Assembly: GCA_014799325.1 (NCBI GenBank)
Contig: JAAVIE010000073.1
Location: 1-34,955, forward strand
Origin: Oscillospiraceae bacterium
Lineage (GTDB): Bacteria > Bacillota > Clostridia > Oscillospirales > Ruminococcaceae
Length of the DNA: 34,955 nt
Direction: 5' to 3'
The notes under the pieces were generated by a model. The model did no database searches. It saw only the letters and a list, made by a program, of their open reading frames with translations, and was not told the origin of the DNA. Made by a program: the position numbers and the translations under genes. Below, piece by piece: positions 1 through 7,556 of the stretch (position 1 is its first letter; every line of letters starts with the position of its first letter).

Positions 1-557
1 AGCCCTCAATGACAACAACAGGGCAGACCTCTGCGAAAAATGATAATGTTCCACAGACCGACAACAGTTCACAAACAGAAAACGGCTCACAGACAGCGGA
101 TAACTCGCAATTGGACAACGATTCACAGACCGAGAACGTTACAGAGTCCCGAGATGTTCCACAGACACAGGGACCCGAGGAAGAAAAGGAGAATAACAAT
201 ATGATTACCATTCAGATAGGCGACAAGACCCTCACAGCCACCCTTGAAAACAATTCCTCCGCAGAAGCGCTGAAGGAGCTGCTTTCAAAAGGCGACCTAA
301 CACTTAATATGAGTGACTACGGCGGCATGGAAAAGACAGCCGCTCTCCCTGAAAAACTGCCGCAGAACAACCAATCGATCAACACCGACGCAGGGGATCT
401 GATACTGTATCAGGGTAATATCATCACCATTTATTACGACACAAATTCCTGGAGCCTTACCCGGTTGGGAAAAATAAACGGTGTTACAAAGAGCGAATTG
501 CAGAGCATTCTTGGTAAGGGTGATGTTAGTGTTACGTTTTCACTTGCTTCGGAATGA
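1..557 (+). CDS. Cyclophilin-like fold protein with Gln/Thr/Asn-rich linker (5' end outside window)
   Basis: The frame is open to the left edge, so the true start lies upstream. An early ATG at 9 has no convincing ribosome site. Roughly the first 60 residues are a hydrophilic linker of degenerate SQTEN/SQTDN-type repeats. The last ~118 residues, from ITIQIGDKTLTATL onward, match the compact beta-rich cyclophilin-like domain found in many clostridial lipoproteins, with YGGMEK, GDLILYQGN and a closing GDVSVTFSL strand. A signal peptide or lipobox is expected in the missing part (inference). The function of this family is poorly known; peptidyl-prolyl isomerase activity should not be assumed. 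An internal ATG at 201 has its own strong ribosome site (see findings). A palindromic terminator-like repeat follows at 617-656. Confidence 0.72.
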   Translation, partial: PSMTTTGQTSAKNDNVPQTDNSSQTENGSQTADNSQLDNDSQTENVTESRDVPQTQGPEEEKENNNMITIQIGDKTLTATLENNSSAEALKELLSKGDLTLNMSDYGGMEKTAALPEKLPQNNQSINTDAGDLILYQGNIITIYYDTNSWSLTRLGKINGVTKSELQSILGKGDVSVTFSLASE

Positions 558-616
558 GCTGTATAAGGTATATCTTTTCATAAAAAGGGGCAAAAACTCT
601 GAATATACAAAAAAGT

Positions 617-656
617 ATCCCGGTCAAGCGGCGTTTTACCGTTGCTTGGTCGGGAT
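617..656 (+). terminator. 40-nt imperfect palindrome, terminator-like
   Basis: ATCCCG...CGGGAT arms flank a TTTT loop and are followed by ATATTTTGG. It lies 60 bases after the cyclophilin-like gene, so it probably ends that transcript. Nearly the same 40 bases recur in inverted orientation at 16983-17022, so it is also a dispersed repeat. The rest of the gap to 868 (about 210 bases) shows only a short AAGCGA/TCGCTT stem near 704-722 and nothing recognisable. Confidence 0.6.
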
Positions 657-868
657 ATTTTGGAGTATAAGTTTACATAATAATCTGTTATTTAGGTGTC
701 ATTAAGCGAAAACATATCGCTTTCATGATCACACGATCCCGTCTGGCAAGCTTAAAAAACTGTGTTCAAGCAGGCGGTTTTCGTTAAATCTATGCAGATT
801 GAGCCGTTCCGTTACTCCCGGAATAAGCAAAAGAACCAAAAATCATTCATTCTCATTACCTAAGAACA

Positions 869-2635
869 TTATCCCAGCAAGGGTGTGTCGGAAAGAGTGA
901 TACTGCTGGCGCTCTTACCCTCTGTCTCAAAAAGGATAACGGTGTTTTTCCCTTTTTTGAGAAGCGGCGCGGGGACATACAGTCGTTTCTGCGGTCCTAT
1001 CTCCCAGAATCGCCCTAAATTAAAACCGTTGATAAAAGCGCAGCCCTTGCCGAAGCCCTCTGTGTCAAGAAAAGTGTCACAAGGCTCCTGAACCTCAAAA
1101 TCAAATCTGTAAAAAGCGGGAGTATCACACGAACAGTTTTGGTCAAAAACGATCTTTTCAAGCTGAACCTCGTCAAGCGGCAATGGAAATATCTCAAAGC
1201 CGTAATGACGGTGATCGTTGATCTTCACCCCTCCTAAAATGCCCTTGCGCTGTGTTTCAAGTCCCGTGCCGAAATTTTCACGCCCGATATTTTCACAAAG
1301 CAGGTCAATAATTCCGCCTGCTTTTTTGGGAATATCCTCACCTTGGGATAATTCAAATTTTTCGTGAATGTTATCTCCGAAAGCAGTATACAAATACTCG
1401 CTGTTATGATAGCACTGCACCCTGTCGGCGGCATTTTCAAGCTGTATCTCTTTTACAGTTTCAATATCTCTGATCTTAAGGCGGTACAGAATATATCCGT
1501 AATTCTGCCCTATATCCTCCATTGTCAGAGGGTAGGGGGAGCTTACGGGATCTGAGATCTTTTCAAGCACGGAAAACAGATCCGCCTTTCCCGAACATAT
1601 TATCTTGCCGTAGCTTTTCCTTTTTATATCGGTAGTCAAAGCTATCTCGCGGACAGGCTGATATTTTGAGATAGTCTCTTTGAAAAGCCTGTACTTTTCA
1701 GTGATCTGTCCGTCCTCAGTCAGGGGAGCGTCATAGTCGTAGGAGGTCACATCTGCGGTCTTATTCCCGCTGTTTCTTCCGCTCATAAAGCCAAAGCTGG
1801 TGCCGCCCTCGAACATATAGAAATTAAGGCTGCCCTGCTTTAAAAGCTCCTCAAGCTCTGCATTAGCTTTTTCGGGGGGAGTTACATGATGCTCCTCTCC
1901 CCAGGCGTCAAACCAGCCGTTCCAGAATTCCATGCACATCAAGGGCTTGTCATTCCCGATAAACTTTTTCATCTGCCCGAACTGCCAGTCTGCGGCAGAA
2001 CCGAAGTTTCCCGTAGGAAGCACCCCTTCCACAAGCCCAGACTTAAAAACAGGCTCATTCCAGGGTCCGTCCGAGGTCACAAAGGGAACGTTGATACCAA
2101 ACTCCCGCATCGTATCGCGCAAGAATTCAAGATAAGCGGTGTCGTTGCCATAATAACCGTACTCGTTTTCTATCTGGAATAAAATGATATTGCCGCCATT
2201 GGTGATCTGATAAGGCGCTATCTTTGGGATAAGCACACTGTAATAATCTCTCACCGCGTCAAGATAGGGCTTATAGCAGCACCGCAGCCGCATATTCCTG
2301 TCCTTCAAAAGCCACGCGGGCAGACCGCCGAATTCCCACTCGGAGCAGATGTAGGGAGAGGGACGTATCATCATATACAGCCCCAGTTCCTTTGCAATTT
2401 CAATAAATCCGCAAATATCCCTCATTCCGTCCCACAAAAATTCCCCCTTTTGAGGCTCGTGAAAATTCCAAGGGATATAAGTCTCAACGGTATTACAGCC
2501 CATATTTACAAGCTTTTCAAGGCGGTCTCTCCAGTATTCGGGGACGGTGCGGAAATAGTGGATAGAGCCCGAAATTATCTGAAAGGGCTTGCCGTCAAGA
2601 TAGAAATTGTCTTTTATTTCAAAAATTTTATTCAT
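869..2635 (-). CDS. GH35 beta-galactosidase
   Basis: This 588-residue protein is a cytoplasmic-type glycoside hydrolase family 35 enzyme; there is no signal peptide. The N-terminal TIM barrel opens with the typical FYLDGKPFQIISGSIHYFR block and continues with WRDRLEKLVNMGCNTVETY and GLYMMIRPSPYICSEWEFGG. The family's acid/base Glu is E158 in QIENEYG and the nucleophile is E236 in CMEFWNGWFDAWG. C-terminal beta domains close with the jelly-roll motif GKGCAFINGFNLGRFWEIGP. It should release terminal beta-linked galactose from oligosaccharides taken up by the cell; galacto- versus other beta-linkages cannot be decided here. It lies 70 bases after the Fe-S pair on the same strand, with no clear promoter in between. 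Confidence 0.93.
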   Translation of the reverse strand: MNKIFEIKDNFYLDGKPFQIISGSIHYFRTVPEYWRDRLEKLVNMGCNTVETYIPWNFHEPQKGEFLWDGMRDICGFIEIAKELGLYMMIRPSPYICSEWEFGGLPAWLLKDRNMRLRCCYKPYLDAVRDYYSVLIPKIAPYQITNGGNIILFQIENEYGYYGNDTAYLEFLRDTMREFGINVPFVTSDGPWNEPVFKSGLVEGVLPTGNFGSAADWQFGQMKKFIGNDKPLMCMEFWNGWFDAWGEEHHVTPPEKANAELEELLKQGSLNFYMFEGGTSFGFMSGRNSGNKTADVTSYDYDAPLTEDGQITEKYRLFKETISKYQPVREIALTTDIKRKSYGKIICSGKADLFSVLEKISDPVSSPYPLTMEDIGQNYGYILYRLKIRDIETVKEIQLENAADRVQCYHNSEYLYTAFGDNIHEKFELSQGEDIPKKAGGIIDLLCENIGRENFGTGLETQRKGILGGVKINDHRHYGFEIFPLPLDEVQLEKIVFDQNCSCDTPAFYRFDFEVQEPCDTFLDTEGFGKGCAFINGFNLGRFWEIGPQKRLYVPAPLLKKGKNTVILFETEGKSASSITLSDTPLLG

Positions 2636-2705
2636 AATATCACCGACTTTCTTATTTTTATATAAATTTAGCGTTTAAAACATATTTTGCAGCTTTTGGG
2701 AATGC

Positions 2706-3403
2706 CTATCCGACAATTTCTCCCTTTACGCTTATAGTGGCGACGCTGCAGGGTATATCCTTTCCGCTGTTCTGCAAAGCCTTCCTGACAGCCATTTCAA
2801 GCCCTCCGCAGCAGGGGACCTCCATACGCAGAACAGTCACATCGCTGATATTGTTGATGCTGAATATCTCTGTCAGCTTTTCGCTGTAATCCACCGCATC
2901 CAGCTTGGGGCAGCCTATAAGTGTGACCTTGCCTTTCATGAATTTATCATGGAAATCAGCGTAGGCGTAAGCGGTGCAGTCGGCAGCTATCAGCAGGGAA
3001 GCGCCATTGAAATAAGGTGCGGATAAAGGTGCCAGTTTGATCTGACAAGGCCACTGCGCAAGCTGTGAGCCGATAAGTACGGAGCCGGAGCTTTCGGGCT
3101 TCTTTTCGGATATAAGGGTTTGGGGAGCTGCTCCGGGGCAGCTGCAGGGAGTACTGCTTTCCTTTTTGCGCTGCTTTGCGGCAGCAACGGCGGCTTCGTC
3201 ATAAGCGGGGGCTTCTCTTTCCTCAAAGGTGATTGCGCCCGTGGGACAGTTGGGCAGGCAGTCGCCCAGACCGTCGCAGTAGTTTTCCTTGGTGAGCTTG
3301 GCTTTTCCGTTTACCATTTCAATGGCGCCCTCGTGACAGGCGTCGGCGCAGGCTCCGCAGCCATTGCACTTTTTTTCATCGATCCTGATTATCTTCTTAT
3401 CAT
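2706..3403 (-). CDS. Two-cluster 4Fe-4S ferredoxin-like protein; start disrupted by a frameshift
   Basis: The continuous frame has two 4Fe-4S motifs: KCNGCGACADACHEGAIEM (encoded at about 3318-3380) and YCDGLGDCLPNCPTGAI. After a short linker, a ~120-residue C-terminal region with CPGAAP, AADCTAYAYADFH, IGCPKLD and VPCCGGLEMAV motifs follows, typical of clostridial ferredoxins found beside hybrid-cluster-protein genes. The problem is the start. A perfect AAAGGAG and an ATG at 3401-3403 are placed correctly, but that ATG runs ATA AGA AGA TAA and is out of frame with the ferredoxin. A two-base AT duplication (or one missing base) would explain it; corrected, the product begins MKKIIRIDEKKC, the usual form. 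The first in-frame ATG is at 3317 and would drop cluster one. Either a sequencing error or a real mutation. Confidence 0.75.
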
Positions 3404-3404
3404 T

Positions 3405-3845
3405 TTAAGCTCCTTTTATTTTTTTCAGCTCATTCAAAAGACTTTCCAAAGGCTCTTTCTCTAAATCGTAGCTTACATAGGACAGTGCTTTGTACAGCAG
3501 TTCAATGTCTTTATCGTAAAGCTCCTCAACTTCTTTGGAAATTCTGTGGAGCTCTGCAAGTATTTCCTCTTTTATACAGCGTATTTCCTCAGGCGCGCCG
3601 TCAAGGCGGCTGAGATCGTAATCCGAGGTATTTCCGCAGGGAGAAGCGCAGACAGCGCAGCCGGGAGAAACTATATTTTTCTCAGCCCGTATTTCTTCTA
3701 TAAGCCTTTCAATTTCGGGATCACAGTCTGACGCAGGCTCAAACGCCAGCGCTTTTATCAGCAGAGGGTCGGTGTTTTTGGTGGCAGCGCCGTTGTTGCA
3801 GGCTCCCGCAAGTCCGATAAGGACGCTGATTATTCTTTTTTCCAA
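3405..3845 (-). CDS. Small conserved Cys-motif protein, probable Fe-S or redox partner
   Basis: The start chosen is TTG at 3843-3845, preceded by GGAG with seven bases of spacing. It gives 146 residues beginning MEKRIISVLIGLAGACNNG; the longer frame upstream would read through the promoter and encode an improbable aromatic N-terminus. The protein is mostly helical and acidic, with one conspicuous PGCAVCASPCGNTSDYDL motif around residue 60. Three closely spaced cysteines followed by GNTSDYD suggest metal or Fe-S binding. Its stop is one base before the ATG of the ferredoxin gene, so the two are translationally coupled. I know this pair from clostridial loci with hybrid cluster protein and Crp/Fnr regulators, but none is visible here. 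Function unassigned. Confidence 0.68.
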   Translation of the reverse strand: MEKRIISVLIGLAGACNNGAATKNTDPLLIKALAFEPASDCDPEIERLIEEIRAEKNIVSPGCAVCASPCGNTSDYDLSRLDGAPEEIRCIKEEILAELHRISKEVEELYDKDIELLYKALSYVSYDLEKEPLESLLNELKKIKGA

Positions 3846-3881
3846 TATTATTCTCCATTTCCAAATTTTAACTCTATACTT

Positions 3882-3910
3882 ATTATACCAAATCCAAATC
3901 AAAAAAGCAA
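3882..3910 (-). promoter_or_regulatory. Sigma-A promoter of the Fe-S pair
   Basis: On the minus strand TTGCTT (3905-3910) and TATAAT (3882-3887) are separated by 17 bases, placed 40 bases before the TTG start. Just upstream at about 3924-3943 is TTTACAATTTTTGCAA, a loose Fnr/Crp-like inverted repeat that could tie expression to redox state; that part is speculation. Confidence 0.66.
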
Positions 3911-3959
3911 TTATGATCCTAAATTGCAAAAATTGTAAATAAAATAATATAAATACATC

Positions 3960-3988
3960 TTGCAATTCTCATTTCAATGTGTTAAAAT
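3960..3988 (+). promoter_or_regulatory. Sigma-A promoter of cdaA-cdaR
   Basis: TTGCAA (3960-3965) and TAAAAT (3983-3988) are spaced by 17 bases, about 50 bases before the cdaA start. It is back to back with the promoter of the Fe-S pair. Confidence 0.6.
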
Positions 3989-4039
3989 TATTATGAGCTA
4001 ATAACGCTACAAAAGCGGTAAAATAAAGTAGGTGTTTAT

Positions 4040-4945
4040 GTGGTTGCCTATCTGACAGATATCTGGGACAACATCAAAAGCGTATTGAGTTATATAACTC
4101 TTATTGATATTTTCGATATAATCTTTCTTTCGGTAATTATGTTTTTCTGCATAAAGCTCATGAGGGAAACTCGGGCTGAGCAGCTTATCAAGGGTATCGT
4201 CTTTCTCTCCGTGCTGCTGTTTTTCTTAGAGCAGCTACAGTTCAAGGTAATGGGAATTATCGCCCAGACCTTCTTTAACATAGGACTGTTGGCGATAATC
4301 GTAATGTTCCAGCCCGAACTCAGAAGAATTTTAGAGAGAGTGGGCAGAACGAAAATGTCAAAGCGGATCCCCTTTTTAGAGGGCGTTTCCGACGAGCTGA
4401 ACAGAAAAAACACCGCCGCCATAAACAGCATAGCAAAAGCCTGCGAGAACCTTTCCCGCTCAATGACAGGCGCCCTTATAGTTATTGAGCGTCAGACCAA
4501 GCTCGGCGAGCAGATCGAAACGGGAACATTGATCAACGCTGTACCCAGCGCAGAGCTTTTCGGAAATATTTTTGTACCAAACACCCCTCTCCATGACGGC
4601 GCAGTAATAATGAGAGACGGACTTATTCACGCTGCCGCCTGCTATCTGCCAAAGCCTGCCAAGGAAGAGCTTGTACCAAAGGAATTGGGAACGAGACACC
4701 GCGCCGCTATCGGTATCAGCGAGGTTTCCGACGCAATAGTAATAGTAGTTTCCGAGGAAACGGGGGTAATTTCCATAGCCGAGGACGGCAAGCTGACGAG
4801 GAATTTCTCGGGAGTTACCTTAAGGAAATATCTCACGGAACAGCTTATCAAAGCCGCTCCCGAAAATCCCAAAAAACCAAAAAAATCAGCTTCGGGCAAA
4901 AACAAAAAGCAAAAAGAAACCGTTAAAGAAACCGTTAAGAAATAG
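4040..4945 (+). CDS. cdaA: Diadenylate cyclase CdaA, membrane-bound
   Basis: CdaA condenses two ATP into the second messenger c-di-AMP at the membrane. The 301-residue protein has three N-terminal membrane segments (about 19-39, 51-64, 70-90), the linker QPELRRILERVGR, and the DAC domain from about 100 to 260. Both catalytic motifs are present: DGA at 186-188 (LHDGAVIMRDG) and RHR at 219-221 (LGTRHRAAIGISE), followed by the SEETG motif. The last ~30 residues are a Lys/Pro-rich tail. The start is GTG at 4040; an overlapping ATG at 4038 is out of frame and stops after five codons. It is cotranscribed with cdaR, 19 bases downstream. Confidence 0.96.
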   Translation: MVAYLTDIWDNIKSVLSYITLIDIFDIIFLSVIMFFCIKLMRETRAEQLIKGIVFLSVLLFFLEQLQFKVMGIIAQTFFNIGLLAIIVMFQPELRRILERVGRTKMSKRIPFLEGVSDELNRKNTAAINSIAKACENLSRSMTGALIVIERQTKLGEQIETGTLINAVPSAELFGNIFVPNTPLHDGAVIMRDGLIHAAACYLPKPAKEELVPKELGTRHRAAIGISEVSDAIVIVVSEETGVISIAEDGKLTRNFSGVTLRKYLTEQLIKAAPENPKKPKKSASGKNKKQKETVKETVKK

Positions 4946-4964
4946 AAAAAAGGTCGAAATTTAA

Positions 4965-6272
4965 ATGAAAAACTTTTTGAAAAGATTGGGTTCTTTCTTT
5001 AAAAAGGAGCTTAAAACCGTTATTCTGTCGGTAGTCTGCGCCATAGTGATATGGTTTGCGGTATCTATACAGGCTTTCCCAAACGTGTACGATCATATTG
5101 ACGGAGTGAGCGTTTCCGCTGAGCCTACCGCCTATATGCAGAAGGAAAATCTCAATATAACCGATTTCAGCAAGGAAGTCACCGTTCAGCTCCAGGGCAA
5201 GCGCTATGTTATCGGCAACCTTGAGGCAAAGGACTTTGTGGCAAAGCTGGATCTGTCGGGCATCACCTCTCCGGGAGTACATACCGTCAATGTTGAATTG
5301 AGCAAGGTTCAGCCCAGCGACGATTATGATATAGTTTCCGAAGGCCTTACAGCCACTGTCACCGTTGAACGCAGGATCTCAAAGGACATAACTCTTGAAG
5401 TCAACACCAACAATCTGCAGATCGCGGAGGATCTCCAGATACAGACTGAAGAGATAACCCTTTCCACCTCATCTATAAATGTAAGCGGGGAAGAATCCCT
5501 TGTAAGCTCGGTGGCAAGAGCCGTCATAGAGCCGATCTACACCGACATTCTCACCCAGACCACCCGACTTAGCGGCACCGTGAGCCTTTATGACAGCAAC
5601 GGCACCAAGATAGACGATCCCAAGCTGGAATATGAATCCAACAACTATTCCGTGACGATCCCGCTGTACCGCGTCAAGACTCTGCCTCTCAACGTTTCTA
5701 TCGTTTACCCCTCCAACTTCGACAGCAGCAGTCTGACCTATACGGTTTATCCCAACGAGATAACTATTGCTGCCCCTGCGGACGATCTTAGCATAAACAA
5801 TCTTGAGCGCATAGATGTAGACGAAATAAATTTAGCCAATATAACCGCCCGCGATCTGCAGGTGGGAATAAAGCTGCCTATCTCCCTTTCCGAGGGCTAC
5901 AGAAACCTTTCCAACGTGGCAGTGGCGCAGATAAACTTTAACGATCCCGACGATTATGCAAAGAGAGACTTTATCGTTTCCACCGAAGGATTCTCTTTCC
6001 TCAACGGCGATTCTGCTTTTGACTACAGCTTTGTAACAAGCCAGCTCACCGTTACCGTCATAGGCCCCTCAAATCTGCTTTACAACCTTACACCGGACGA
6101 TATAAGCGGAACCGTGAATCTTTTAGGCGTAAATTCGGGCGAGGGTGTCAAGAATGTCACCGTTACCCTGCGTATTGCGGGGCAGAGGACAAAGATCTGG
6201 ATCAACGGAGATTACAAGGCCGATGTGAGGATCTCCGAGAAAGCTCCCGAAGAAGAGGAACAGGAAGAATAA
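4965..6272 (+). CDS. cdaR: YbbR-domain protein CdaR, regulator of CdaA
   Basis: This 435-residue protein has one membrane segment at about 16-36 (TVILSVVCAIVIWFAVSIQ) and then repeated extracytoplasmic YbbR beta domains, roughly 45-130, 135-220, 230-310 and 335-415. They are recognisable by repeated patterns such as VTVQLQGKRY and LTVTVIGPSNLL. In Firmicutes CdaR binds CdaA and modulates its activity. The start has a modest AAAGG site. The C-terminus is an acidic EEEEQEE tail. A strong stem-loop terminator follows at 6278-6319. The usual third gene, glmM, does not follow; a multi-hairpin repeat and an opposite-strand permease lie there instead. Confidence 0.93.
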   Translation: MKNFLKRLGSFFKKELKTVILSVVCAIVIWFAVSIQAFPNVYDHIDGVSVSAEPTAYMQKENLNITDFSKEVTVQLQGKRYVIGNLEAKDFVAKLDLSGITSPGVHTVNVELSKVQPSDDYDIVSEGLTATVTVERRISKDITLEVNTNNLQIAEDLQIQTEEITLSTSSINVSGEESLVSSVARAVIEPIYTDILTQTTRLSGTVSLYDSNGTKIDDPKLEYESNNYSVTIPLYRVKTLPLNVSIVYPSNFDSSSLTYTVYPNEITIAAPADDLSINNLERIDVDEINLANITARDLQVGIKLPISLSEGYRNLSNVAVAQINFNDPDDYAKRDFIVSTEGFSFLNGDSAFDYSFVTSQLTVTVIGPSNLLYNLTPDDISGTVNLLGVNSGEGVKNVTVTLRIAGQRTKIWINGDYKADVRISEKAPEEEEQEE

Positions 6273-6277
6273 TTTTT

Positions 6278-6319
6278 CAGCTTGCAGAAAACCCCTGTTG
6301 AACGGTTTTCTGCAAGCTG
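6278..6319 (+). terminator. Terminator of cdaA-cdaR, 16-bp perfect stem
   Basis: CAGCTTGCAGAAAACC pairs perfectly with GGTTTTCTGCAAGCTG around a 10-base loop, followed by TAATTTTTAT. Related stems occur at 9529-9567 and 12324-12364, so it belongs to a dispersed stem-loop family. Confidence 0.82.
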
Positions 6320-6327
6320 TAATTTTT

Positions 6328-6519
6328 ATACTAATACCCATTTTGACAGTAGATAAAATCTACTGTCAAAATCCTTCGGCTTTGCCGAAGGAACCGCCAG
6401 CGGCGGTGGGTATGTACGTTCAATACAATACCCAAGGGAGCTATGCTCCCTTGAGCTGCCGCTATTGCGGCAGTGCATTTAAAAAGCAGCCTGTCTACTT
6501 TTTAAATGCATATTAGTAT
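6328..6519. repeat. Multi-hairpin dispersed element, family I copy 1
   Basis: This 192-base element opens with ATACTAATAC and closes with ATATTAGTAT, a 9/10 inverted end. Inside, ATACCCA and TGGGTAT form an outer stem around three hairpins: TTTTGACAGTAGAT/ATCTACTGTCAAAA, CCTTCGG/CCGAAGG and CCGCC/GGCGG. Three more follow: AAGGGAGC/GCTCCCTT, TGCCGC/GCGGCA and TTTAAAAAG/CTTTTTAAA-like arms. Copy 2 is at 30464-30649 in the same orientation. It fills most of the 350-base gap between two convergent genes, between their two terminators. No coding potential is convincing. Confidence 0.85.
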
Positions 6520-6544
6520 TATATATTTATGAACGAAAAATAAT

Positions 6545-6581
6545 ACCGCCAAGCTTAGGGCTATCCCGAAAGCAAGGCGGT
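6545..6581 (-). terminator. Terminator of the TSUP permease gene
   Basis: Nested arms ACCGCC/GGCGGT, GCTT/AAGC and GGG/CCC close on a CTAT loop. Read on the minus strand the stem is followed by ATTATTTTTCG. It lies 44 bases beyond the permease stop. Confidence 0.72.
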
Positions 6582-6624
6582 GTTTTGTATATCGGTGCAA
6601 TTTTGATCAGCGCATTTAAAAAAT

Positions 6625-7422
6625 TCAGCCGTTAAGAAAGTTTATCACTATCATAGACAGCCCAAGCGCAAGCAAGACCGCCCCTGTGACATATCCCACC
6701 ACCTTACCGCTGACCTTATTGGCAAACTGCGCGCTGACAATGGAAAAGACAGTGGCGGTAACTATGGATATCAGCAGATAGTCCCAGCATTCAAGGAGAA
6801 TGGCAGGCTCTATCATAATGTGGCTCACTGAAGCGATAAGCGCGGTAAAGGTCATAATAAAAGTAGAGGTACCCACCGCCGTCCTGCGGTCGTAGCCCAG
6901 CATGGCAGTAAGGACGATCAGCATCATCATACCCCCGCCCGAGCCGAAAAAGCCTGTGCCGAAACCGATGGTCAGTCCAAAAAACAGCGATACAGCTATC
7001 TCCTTTGCGCTGAGCTTTACAATGCCGCTCTTTTGGGGGCGTTCCTTTGCTTCGGGCTTAACAAGAAAGCGTATCCCGATAGCCACGCAAAGAAAAAGTG
7101 AAAATCCCCCAAGCACGGTCTGATGCGTAAAATACGCTGCCGCCGAACCAACGGTACACATTGCAATAATGCAAGTCAGCAATACCCAGCCGTGTTTAAG
7201 ATCGATCTTTTTGTTTTTGGCATACACAAAGGAAGTAACGGCAGAGCCCAAAATATCGCTTGCAAGAGCAATGGCGGTGGCTGCAAAAGCGCCGTGTTCA
7301 CCGCCAAATACAGGGCAAAGCACGATAAGTATGGGAACCATAGCGGTGGCAGCAGACAGTCCTGCAAGACCTGTGCCGATGCCTGCCAGGGCAGCAGCGA
7401 GGGCGGTTATTATATAGGGCAT
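6625..7422 (-). CDS. TauE/SafE (TSUP) family membrane permease
   Basis: The 265-residue protein is almost entirely hydrophobic with about eight membrane segments. It has the duplicated glycine-rich signature of the TSUP family: GIGTGLAGLSAATAMVPIL near the N-terminus and FGLTIGFGTGFFGSGGGMMML after the midpoint. Members move small organic or sulfur anions such as sulfite, sulfoacetate or taurine-derived compounds across the membrane. The substrate here cannot be read from sequence. A good site (AAAGGAAAGGA) precedes the ATG at 7422. The gene stands alone; the FIST-GGDEF gene upstream on the same strand is separated by a terminator. Confidence 0.88.
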   Translation of the reverse strand: MPYIITALAAALAGIGTGLAGLSAATAMVPILIVLCPVFGGEHGAFAATAIALASDILGSAVTSFVYAKNKKIDLKHGWVLLTCIIAMCTVGSAAAYFTHQTVLGGFSLFLCVAIGIRFLVKPEAKERPQKSGIVKLSAKEIAVSLFFGLTIGFGTGFFGSGGGMMMLIVLTAMLGYDRRTAVGTSTFIMTFTALIASVSHIMIEPAILLECWDYLLISIVTATVFSIVSAQFANKVSGKVVGYVTGAVLLALGLSMIVINFLNG

Positions 7423-7509
7423 GCGTTTATCCTTTCCTTTGGTAAAAATTACCCCTTGCTTTCTTGACGGGTGAATATTATTGAAGAAATGTAATTTGAA
7501 ATAAAATCA

Positions 7510-7531
7510 GGGGCTATTTATTTACAGCCCC
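7510..7531 (-). terminator. Terminator of the FIST-GGDEF gene
   Basis: GGGGCT and AGCCCC arms surround an A/T loop 26 bases after the stop codon. On the minus strand the run TGATTTTATTTC follows. A very similar GGGGCTG stem ends the kinase-like gene at 9815-9836. Confidence 0.75.
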
Positions 7532-7556
7532 ATAATTTTTATCTATTGTTGTAAGT

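Noticed and set aside
481-705. Open frame of 74 codons overlapping the end of the first gene
   Set aside because: It overlaps the cyclophilin-like gene, runs through the palindrome and has no ribosome site or recognisable domain.
6298-6516. Open frame across the family I element
   Set aside because: It simply reads through hairpin arms; copy 2 does not preserve it.
6328-6519. CRISPR array or tRNA-like gene in the cloverleaf element
   Set aside because: There are no regularly spaced direct repeats, and the stems lack tRNA anticodon and T-loop features.
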